DNA of 64,000 nt from G942493215 sp942493215 (GTDB lineage Bacteria; Bacillota_I; Bacilli_A; RF39; UBA660). The stretch is taken from assembly GCA_942493215.1 (NCBI GenBank), contig OW818670.1:992001-1056000 (forward strand). The letters run 5' to 3'. The stretch's first letter is position 1. Each line of letters starts with the position of its first letter. Below the pieces are notes generated by a model. That model was not told the origin of the DNA, made no database searches, and was given only the letters and a program-made list of their open reading frames with translations. The position numbers were made by a program, and so were the translations under genes. Shown piece after piece: positions 1 through 6,715 of this stretch.

Positions 1-126
1 CAGAAGGAAGAAGTAAAAAATGTTAAATGGGTATCAATTGATGATATCGATAGTATGTTAAAGAACGGTGAATTTGTAAAATCATCATATGATTATTTAA
101 TTAAATATTTAAAAAAAGATTACTAG
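1..126 (+). CDS. Nudix hydrolase, C-terminal fragment (5' end outside window)
   Basis: Frame 1 is open from the first base to a TAG at 124-126 and gives 41 residues. The segment VKWVSIDDIDSML followed by a short helix is typical of the C-terminal end of Nudix hydrolases, after the catalytic box, which would lie upstream of the window. The assignment rests only on this tail, so the substrate cannot be named. A hairpin terminator follows at 163-187. Confidence 0.5.
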   Translation, partial: QKEEVKNVKWVSIDDIDSMLKNGEFVKSSYDYLIKYLKKDY

Positions 127-162
127 TAGCTATCTTATTAATTTGGAATAAATATATTAGTG

Positions 163-187
163 AAAGAGAATAAAAAACTCTTTTTTA
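163..187 (+). terminator. Intrinsic terminator after the Nudix gene
   Basis: AAAGAG (163-168) pairs with CTCTTT (178-183) and is followed by a T run. The stem is short, so strength is uncertain. Confidence 0.55.
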
Positions 188-206
188 TTACTAATTGAAC
201 ATTTTG

Positions 207-236
207 TTGACAAATATGGTTAATTGTTAATATACA
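207..236 (+). promoter_or_regulatory. Sigma-A-type promoter for mraY
   Basis: TTGACA at 207-212 is followed after 18 bases by TATACA at 231-236. A second candidate -10 (TG-T-TATACT, 251-259) lies just downstream, so the exact transcription start is ambiguous. Confidence 0.55.
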
Positions 237-296
237 AAACAAACTAATAGTGTTATACTATTAATACTTGATATATTTGTATGGGAGATGATTTTT

Positions 297-1289
297 TTGT
301 TAATCTTAACAAAAGCAGTATTAGCTATTATGATAGGATTTACCTTATCTATTTCATTGGGATATGTTTTAATTCCCTTATTGAAAAAATTAAAAATACG
401 CCAAACTATAAATGCGGCATTAGCAGAACAACACAAGAAAAAAGAGGGCATACCAACGATGGGTGGCTTAATTTTCATTGTTCCTACAATAGTTACTTGT
501 GTTATTCTTCTTTTTATGAATAAGATGGAATTTTCCGAAAATTTGCTTATTGTTTTATTTGTTTTTCTTGCTTATACCATTTTAGGTTTTATCGATGATT
601 TTCTAATTATTAAGCGTAAAAGTAATTTTGGATTAAGTGAATTACAAAAATTATTTGGTCAATTAGCGATTGCGTTAGTTTTTTTCTTCATTTTTATGAA
701 GATGGGGCATGAGCCTGTTTTAGATATTCATACTTTAGGTATTAAAATAAATATGGGTTGGTTTTATGGTGTTTTCTTACTATTTATGTTGGTCGCTAGT
801 AGTAATGCTGTTAATATTACTGATGGACTAGATGGCCTAGCTGGTGGTTTATCTGTTGTGGCCTTCTTGGCATTTGCATTAATTAGTTGGAATTCAACTT
901 GGGTAGCCGGTCATTCTGATATCGCTATATTTTGTTTTGTTTTAGTAGGATCATTACTAGGATTTCTCGCCTATAATACCCATCCGGCTAAGGTATTTAT
1001 GGGTGATACGGGATCGCTTGCTTTAGGTGGAACTTTAGCATCAGTAGCCATTATTACTAACCACGAAGTAACGTTTATTGTCGTAATGGGTGTATTTATT
1101 GTTGAAACTTTAGTATGTATTATTCAAAGAATATCAATTAGATTTACTGGTAAAAGAATATTCTTAATGACACCTTTACATCATCATTTTGAGAAACTAG
1201 GTTGGGCGGAAGGCGATATTGTTAAAGCTTTCTGGGTAGCTGGTATGATTCTTAGTATGGCTGGAATTATGTTTGGTGTTTGGATATAA
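297..1289 (+). CDS. mraY: Phospho-N-acetylmuramoyl-pentapeptide transferase
   Basis: MraY transfers phospho-MurNAc-pentapeptide from UDP to undecaprenyl phosphate, making lipid I at the inner face of the membrane. The hydrophobic multi-span protein carries the family motifs NITDGLDGLAGG, FMGDTGSLALGG and the histidine motif TPLHHHFE near the C-terminus. I prefer the TTG start at 297 (330 aa): GGGAG at 283-287 is 9 bases upstream, whereas the in-frame ATG at 288 directly abuts that site and leaves no spacing. The TTG start also fits the N-terminal length of Bacillus MraY as I recall it. Unlike in many Firmicutes, no other division/wall cluster genes flank it here. It is bounded by its own promoter and terminator. 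Confidence 0.95.
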   Translation: MLILTKAVLAIMIGFTLSISLGYVLIPLLKKLKIRQTINAALAEQHKKKEGIPTMGGLIFIVPTIVTCVILLFMNKMEFSENLLIVLFVFLAYTILGFIDDFLIIKRKSNFGLSELQKLFGQLAIALVFFFIFMKMGHEPVLDIHTLGIKINMGWFYGVFLLFMLVASSNAVNITDGLDGLAGGLSVVAFLAFALISWNSTWVAGHSDIAIFCFVLVGSLLGFLAYNTHPAKVFMGDTGSLALGGTLASVAIITNHEVTFIVVMGVFIVETLVCIIQRISIRFTGKRIFLMTPLHHHFEKLGWAEGDIVKAFWVAGMILSMAGIMFGVWI

Positions 1290-1313
1290 GAAATCGTAAG
1301 ATTTCTTTTTTTT
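1288..1313 (+). terminator. Intrinsic terminator of mraY
   Basis: AAGAAATC (1288-1295) and GATTTCTT (1300-1307) form an 8-bp stem with a GTAA loop, followed by a T run. The stem overlaps the mraY stop codon. Confidence 0.85.
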
Positions 1314-1336
1314 CTATAGTAATATTATTAAAAGTT

Positions 1337-1345
1337 TGTTATAAT
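1337..1345 (+). promoter_or_regulatory. Extended -10 promoter of the pyk operon
   Basis: TG-T-TATAAT lies at 1337-1345, about 18 bases before the pyk start codon. No convincing -35 is visible, which is tolerated for extended -10 promoters. Confidence 0.5.
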
Positions 1346-1362
1346 TATAGTAGGTGAAGTAT

Positions 1363-2784
1363 ATGAATAAAACAAAAATAATTGCATCTATTGGTCCAGC
1401 TAGTCAAGATAAAGCCATATTAAAAGAAATGATTGCCTGTGGTATGGATGTCGTGCGACTTAATTTAAGCCACGCTAATCATGACTTTTGTCGAGATATT
1501 ATAAAAAAAATAAATGAATTAAATGAAGAAATGCATACCTATGTAGCTATATTATTAGATACCAATGGTACTAATATTAGAATAGGTAGCTTTCAAGGTG
1601 GTTCAGCCTATTTAAAGAAGGCTACTAAAATAAGAATATATCGTGATAAGATAATTGGTGATGAAACAAAGTTTTCAACTGATTGTCCAGCCTTATACGA
1701 TTCTGTTAGACTTAATTGTATTATTAAATTAAATGATGGTTTAATTGATTTACAAGTAATAGATAAAGGTTTAGATTATATTTTATGCCTAGTTTTAAAT
1801 GATGGCTTAATTGAAAACAATAAGAAATTAACCGTACCTGGTTTAATTATAAAACAACCATTTTTAAATGATCGTGATAAAGATGATATAAAATTTGCCC
1901 ATGAAGTAAATGCTGACTTTTTAGCTCTATCATATATTCGTAGTTCCGAAGATGTTTTAGAAGTTAATGATATGTTGATTAACTTTGGTGATGATCATAT
2001 TCAGTTAATTAGTAAGATAGAAAACGCTAATGCCCTTGAAGATTTGGATGAAATCATTAAGTTAAGTGATGGTATTATGGTTGCTCGTGGGGATTTAGGT
2101 GTTGAATTACCAATGGAAAAAATCCCGATGATTCAAAAAGCTATTATTAGCCGCTGTCATCAAGCTGGTAAAGTAAGCATTGTTGCCACCGAAATGATGG
2201 CTTCAATGGAAACAGAAGTTCGTCCAACCAGAGCTGAAGTAAGTGATGTCGCTAATGCGGTTCTAGATGGCACTGATGCAGTTATGTTAAGTGGTGAAAC
2301 GACCAATGGTAAATTTCCGATTCAGACTTTATCAATGATGACAAGAATTATTGATAATACAGAAGATAATATTAATTATCTTGACTTTTTGGATCGAGCT
2401 ATGCAAACAGAAAAACAAGATATAACTGGTTCTATTGCGTATAGTGTTGTTGAGTGTGCTAATCGTTTAAAATGTGTTGCAATTATTGCTCCAACTATTA
2501 GTGGATATACTGCTAGAAAGATGAGCAGATTTCGTCCAAGTTGTCCAATTATTGCCGTTAGTCCTAATATTGGAACAGTTAAATCTTTAAGCTTACATTT
2601 TGGTGTTCAAGCAGCTTTAGTAGATGAACTTAATTCTCTCGATAAAATTATTAGTAAATCAAAAGCTGTTACTAGTACTATTGTTAATGTAAAACCTCAT
2701 GACAAAATTATTATTACTGGAGGTTATCCATTTAAAGAATCAAAACATACTAACTTTATGAAAATAGAAGAAATAGAAGAATAA
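1363..2784 (+). CDS. pyk: Pyruvate kinase, divergent
   Basis: Pyruvate kinase converts phosphoenolpyruvate and ADP to pyruvate and ATP, the last step of glycolysis. At 473 aa it has the family's normal length. The N-terminal KIIASIGPAS, VRLNLSHA, the catalytic lysine motif ISKIENANA, VARGDLGVE and DAVMLSGET are all present. The usual DTKGPEIR stretch reads DTNGTNIR, so this copy is divergent at the active-site edge. I chose ATG 1363 over GTG 1354 because AGGTG at 1352-1356 gives a 6-base spacing. The GH31 gene starts 27 bases downstream, suggesting co-transcription for sugar use. Confidence 0.88.
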   Translation: MNKTKIIASIGPASQDKAILKEMIACGMDVVRLNLSHANHDFCRDIIKKINELNEEMHTYVAILLDTNGTNIRIGSFQGGSAYLKKATKIRIYRDKIIGDETKFSTDCPALYDSVRLNCIIKLNDGLIDLQVIDKGLDYILCLVLNDGLIENNKKLTVPGLIIKQPFLNDRDKDDIKFAHEVNADFLALSYIRSSEDVLEVNDMLINFGDDHIQLISKIENANALEDLDEIIKLSDGIMVARGDLGVELPMEKIPMIQKAIISRCHQAGKVSIVATEMMASMETEVRPTRAEVSDVANAVLDGTDAVMLSGETTNGKFPIQTLSMMTRIIDNTEDNINYLDFLDRAMQTEKQDITGSIAYSVVECANRLKCVAIIAPTISGYTARKMSRFRPSCPIIAVSPNIGTVKSLSLHFGVQAALVDELNSLDKIISKSKAVTSTIVNVKPHDKIIITGGYPFKESKHTNFMKIEEIEE

Positions 2785-2811
2785 AAATAAAAAGAATAAA
2801 AAGGTGATACA

Positions 2812-5226
2812 ATGTATAATTTAGGAGACCAATTTAAAAGGGATTATACAGTAAACACGGCTGATCAAAAAGCTGTTTTTCGTGGTCAAAAATATCGTAT
2901 TACAATTTTAAGCGAAACACTATTACGACTAGAATATAGTGAAACTGGTCAATTTGAAGATCACTTAACAGAATTAGTATGGAATCGTTTATTTTCTGTT
3001 CCAGAATTTACAACTAAAGAAGATAATCACTATTTAGAGATAATCACTAAATTTTTTCGTTTAACTTATGTCAAGGAACAGCCTTTTAAAGGTAGTACTT
3101 TAAATACAACATCTAATTTAAGAGTTGTTCTTCTTTCTACAGGTAAGTATTGGTATTATAATCATCCTGAAGTTCGTAATTATGGAGCACCAGCCTTATC
3201 TTTTAGTAGTGAAAATAATAATTTAAAATTTAATCGAGCTCTTTATTCAATAGATGGATTTGTTAGTCTTAATGATATTAATCATGATATTATTGAAGAG
3301 AACGGTGTTATTAGTAAACGAGAACATAATGATAAAGATGTTGATCTTTACTTATTTATGTATGGTAATAATTATGATCTATGTTTAAAAGATTACTTTC
3401 ATTTGACAGGTAGTCCAGCTTTATTACCTCGTTTTGCGTTAGGCAATTGGTGGATGCGTAATACTAATTATAAGGAAGACCAAATTCAAAAATTAGTAGC
3501 AGAGTTTAATGAAAGAGAAATCCCTCTTTCAATCTTTATTTTAGGAAAAGACTGGCATCATCGTAGTTATATGGACAAAACATATAATAGTGGTTTTACT
3601 TTTAATCAAAATTATATTAATGATCCAGCATCTTTAATTAATTATTTACATCTAAATGGTATAAGATTGGGATTAAATATTAATCCTATTGAGGGAATAT
3701 TTCCTTATGAAAAATACTATGAAGAAGCAATAAAATATTTAACAGCTAATAAAGATAAGATTATACCATTCAATATTTATGATCCAAGGTTTATGGATGT
3801 ATATTTTAAACTATTAATTCACCCTTTAAATGATTTAGGAGTCGATTTCTTCTGGTTAGATTATGAGAATAAAAAAGATATAAGTACTTTATTTATTCTT
3901 AATCATTATCATATCTATGATATGACAAGAAATTATAAAAGAAGACCAATGATCTTATCATATAATACTAATATCGCACCCCATCGCTATCCTGTTTTAG
4001 ACTCTGGTCGGACGATTGTTAGTTGGGATACTTTAAAGAAAGTTGCTCTTCATAATGTTAATGTGGCCAACATTGGTGTTAGTTGGTGGAGTCATGATAT
4101 TGGTGGATATTACAAAGGAATGGAAGATAATGAACTATATACAAGATTTGTTCAATTAGGAACATTTAGTTCTATCTTACGTTTAAATTCTGATGAAGGT
4201 AAATACTATAAAAGGGAACCTTGGCGTTGGGATATAAGTACTTATACAATTGCTAAAGATTATTTAGAATTAAGACATAAATTGATTCCATATCTTTATT
4301 CGGAAGCTTATCGTTACTATAAAGAGGGATCCTTACTATTAAAACCATTATATTATAATGTCCCTGATTTATATGATGATCCATTATACAATACTGAATA
4401 TTTCTTTGGTAGTCAGATGTTTATTGCACCTATTACCACTAAAAAAGACTTTATTATGAATCGCTGTATCCATCGTTTCTTTTTACCAGATGGTATGTGG
4501 TATGATTTTGTAACTGGTAAAAAATTTCCTGGTAATCAAAAATATTTATCATTCTTTAGAGATGAAGATTATCCAGTATTTGCCAAAGCTGGAGCTATTA
4601 TACCATTAGGTAAAAATAAAAATTTAAATGATACTAATCCTCCAACGGATATGGAAATCCATATCTTCCCTGGTCGTAGTAATATCTATTATTTATATGA
4701 AGATGATGGTGTTAGTGATTTATATAAAAAAGGTTATCATTTGTTAACATCTATCGATTATAATTATTTAGCGAATAACTATACTGTTATTATAAGAGCT
4801 ATTGAAGGTAAGAGTGGGATTGTCCCTGATAAACGTAATTATAAGTTTCGATTCCGTAATACTAAAAAAGCTAATGAAGTTATTGCGTATTATAATGCCA
4901 ATAGTATTGAACAAACAAGTTATGTTGAAAATAATGACTTTATAGTTGAAGTAAAAGATGTTGGTACGATTGGTCAATTAACTATTAATTGTAAAGGAAA
5001 AGATATTGAAATAGATGCCATAAGAGTTATTAATGATGATATTGAAGCTATTATTAATGATTTACCAATTACTACCGAAATTAAGAATCTAATTGATGAA
5101 GTATTATTTAGTGATAAAACCATTCAAAAGAAAAGAATTGGTATAAGACGTTTAAAGAATAAAGGCTTAGAATCTAAATTCGTTAAACTATTCTTAAAAT
5201 TATTAGAATATGTTAACCAAGTATAA
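2812..5226 (+). CDS. Glycoside hydrolase family 31 (alpha-glucosidase type)
   Basis: GH31 enzymes act on alpha-glycosides through a double-displacement mechanism. The 804-aa cytoplasmic-looking protein (no signal peptide) contains HRYP, VSWWSHDIGGY and a C-terminal beta-sandwich region, as in Firmicutes alpha-glucosidases. The nucleophile motif FFWLDYEN keeps its Asp (D350). The later motif, which in related enzymes reads FSGDT with Asp as acid/base, reads DSGRT here, with Arg400 at that place. The enzyme may therefore be altered or inactive. It follows pyk by 27 bases and ends in a strong terminator. Family assignment is firm; substrate and activity are not. Confidence 0.88.
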   Translation: MYNLGDQFKRDYTVNTADQKAVFRGQKYRITILSETLLRLEYSETGQFEDHLTELVWNRLFSVPEFTTKEDNHYLEIITKFFRLTYVKEQPFKGSTLNTTSNLRVVLLSTGKYWYYNHPEVRNYGAPALSFSSENNNLKFNRALYSIDGFVSLNDINHDIIEENGVISKREHNDKDVDLYLFMYGNNYDLCLKDYFHLTGSPALLPRFALGNWWMRNTNYKEDQIQKLVAEFNEREIPLSIFILGKDWHHRSYMDKTYNSGFTFNQNYINDPASLINYLHLNGIRLGLNINPIEGIFPYEKYYEEAIKYLTANKDKIIPFNIYDPRFMDVYFKLLIHPLNDLGVDFFWLDYENKKDISTLFILNHYHIYDMTRNYKRRPMILSYNTNIAPHRYPVLDSGRTIVSWDTLKKVALHNVNVANIGVSWWSHDIGGYYKGMEDNELYTRFVQLGTFSSILRLNSDEGKYYKREPWRWDISTYTIAKDYLELRHKLIPYLYSEAYRYYKEGSLLLKPLYYNVPDLYDDPLYNTEYFFGSQMFIAPITTKKDFIMNRCIHRFFLPDGMWYDFVTGKKFPGNQKYLSFFRDEDYPVFAKAGAIIPLGKNKNLNDTNPPTDMEIHIFPGRSNIYYLYEDDGVSDLYKKGYHLLTSIDYNYLANNYTVIIRAIEGKSGIVPDKRNYKFRFRNTKKANEVIAYYNANSIEQTSYVENNDFIVEVKDVGTIGQLTINCKGKDIEIDAIRVINDDIEAIINDLPITTEIKNLIDEVLFSDKTIQKKRIGIRRLKNKGLESKFVKLFLKLLEYVNQV

Positions 5227-5249
5227 AGAAGATAATATCTTCTTTTTTG
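5226..5249 (+). terminator. Terminator of the pyk-GH31 operon
   Basis: AAGAAGAT (5226-5233) and ATCTTCTT (5237-5244) form an 8-bp stem with a 3-base loop and T tail. Bases 5250-5343, up to the next promoter, show no other feature. Confidence 0.8.
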
Positions 5250-5343
5250 CACTTTATTCCATAATGTATTAAATAATGCCAAGATGCTTAAAAATCAAAG
5301 AATGATAAAATCTGTTATTCCTAATAATATTAATAAATAGTTC

Positions 5344-5372
5344 TTGATAATAGGTTAAAAATATACTATAAT
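5344..5372 (+). promoter_or_regulatory. Promoter of the Leu T-box operon
   Basis: TTGATA (5344-5349) and TATAAT (5367-5372) are separated by exactly 17 bases. Transcription would begin near 5380, at the start of the T-box leader. Confidence 0.8.
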
Positions 5373-5379
5373 ATTCATA

Positions 5380-5588
5380 TAAAAGCGTTGAACAAGAATA
5401 GTAATAAAATTTATTTATATAGAGATAAAGTGGTTGGTGGAAACTTTAGAAATGAATTTATGAACTCGCTTGGGAGCTATATATTAAATATATCGTAAGT
5501 CATGCGTTAAATACTTAAGTGCATAATAATCATTATGAAATAAGGTGGTACCACGGGTTATCTCGTCCTTATATCATAATGTTTTTTT
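5380..5588 (+). promoter_or_regulatory. T-box riboswitch leader, probably tRNA-Leu responsive
   Basis: The conserved T-box AAGGTGGTACCACG begins at 5542. It sits in an antiterminator with an ATAAGG/CCTTAT outer helix and an ACG/CGT inner helix around the T-box bulge. Upstream, GGTTGGTGGAAAC and the Stem I region are recognisable. A CTC triplet at 5465-5467, preceded by TGAA, is the likely Leu specifier, which agrees with leuS as the third gene of the operon. CATTATGA (5531-5538) pairs with TCATAATG (5574-5581) just before a T run, giving the terminator. A competing hairpin CATAAT/ATTATG at 5522-5537 could block it. The specifier choice depends partly on gene context. Confidence 0.9.
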
Positions 5589-5606
5589 ATAAAGAAAAGG
5601 TGTAAT

Positions 5607-6350
5607 ATGGGAGAATATCATACTAATATAAACTATGAATTGTTGTTTGGATTACCAAATAAAGAATATGATAACTTAATGAAATCTTTTTATGCTGCTA
5701 GTCATCGACATGATCTAGCAATGCTTAAAAGAATTTTTGAAGACGCCAAGGAAATGTATTTTAGTGAAGATGATATTGTCAGCCTAATTGAACAATTGGT
5801 TAAACAAGAAATGCCTACTAATAGATGCGAATTACTATTAGATAAATTATCCAACTGTAACTTGGTAAAGAAAATTTATTTTCAAGATCAAAGTACGATT
5901 TTAGACACTGATTATGGTCAAATTAAATTTGCTAAAATATCAGAACTTTTTCCCGAAATAATAGTAGAAGCTATGCCAGAAAAAGATAAGCAAGAGGGTG
6001 AATGTCATTCTTTATCAATGGATGTTTGCTTACAATTATTTTCTCCTAACGAAATAGTAACAGGATACATAAGTACTATTTCTGATAAAGCACGATTTTT
6101 ACATAGTTGGATTGAAACGACAATTAATGGTAATGAATTGGTTATTGATCCAACTGCTAGTATGGTCATTAATAAGACCGGGTATTATTTTCTTTACCAT
6201 GCTGAGCCACTTAGTAGGGTTAGACAATCCCATTTAATATATGATATTTATCGCATTAGTTGTTTAGGTTTATCTAACAAAGAAGTATTACTGTATTGGA
6301 ATGAAATCATAAGAAATTTAGAACAAAATCAACAATTATTTATAAGATAG
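5607..6350 (+). CDS. Predicted transglutaminase/papain-fold protein
   Basis: This 247-aa soluble protein has no name I recognise. Its C-terminal half shows a Cys-His-Asp order typical of the transglutaminase-like fold: C133 in GECHSLS, H166 in FLHSWIE and D181 in VIDPTAS. The N-terminal ~90 residues are helical and charged. It is the first gene after the tRNA-Leu T-box leader and precedes leuS, so its expression should rise when tRNA-Leu is uncharged. A protease or amidase role is possible, but that is inference from three motif residues. AAAGG at 5596-5600 serves as ribosome site. Confidence 0.55.
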   Translation: MGEYHTNINYELLFGLPNKEYDNLMKSFYAASHRHDLAMLKRIFEDAKEMYFSEDDIVSLIEQLVKQEMPTNRCELLLDKLSNCNLVKKIYFQDQSTILDTDYGQIKFAKISELFPEIIVEAMPEKDKQEGECHSLSMDVCLQLFSPNEIVTGYISTISDKARFLHSWIETTINGNELVIDPTASMVINKTGYYFLYHAEPLSRVRQSHLIYDIYRISCLGLSNKEVLLYWNEIIRNLEQNQQLFIR

Positions 6351-6361
6351 GGAGCAAGAAT

Positions 6362-6715
6362 ATGCAGCAATTAATTATTTTTATAAGTTCATTAATTATT
6401 ATCTATTTGTTTTATCTTCTTTTTGTTATACGTAGTAATAAAAAAAGAGATCGATTATATATCGGTATGGAAGCTATATATATTATGAAGAAGTATAAAG
6501 TATCTAATAAAACAATATCTAATAAAACATATTGTCACATTATTGCTTTTACTAATTCTTTTATTATCGCCTTCACAGTTGCAGTTATAAGTTTAATTAG
6601 TAATTATCTATTAATGTTAGGAGTAGGGTTATTATTACTTATTCCCCAAATATTTTTATATTATCATATAATTGGTAAATATTATCAAAAGAAAGAAGGA
6701 GCTAAAAATGCTTAA
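6362..6715 (+). CDS. Small membrane protein of the Leu T-box operon
   Basis: The 117-aa product has an N-terminal hydrophobic helix (residues ~3-22) and two more membrane segments near residues 60-100, with a basic loop between them. GGGAGC at 6351-6356 is the ribosome site. It lies 11 bases after the transglutaminase-like gene, and its last 8 bases overlap leuS, so the two are probably translationally coupled. I recognise no family. Confidence 0.6.
   Translation: MQQLIIFISSLIIIYLFYLLFVIRSNKKRDRLYIGMEAIYIMKKYKVSNKTISNKTYCHIIAFTNSFIIAFTVAVISLISNYLLMLGVGLLLLIPQIFLYYHIIGKYYQKKEGAKNA

Noticed and set aside
281..523. ATG 281 frame overlapping the mraY start
   Set aside because: It is out of frame with mraY, has no ribosome site, and its translation resembles nothing; it is a shadow frame.
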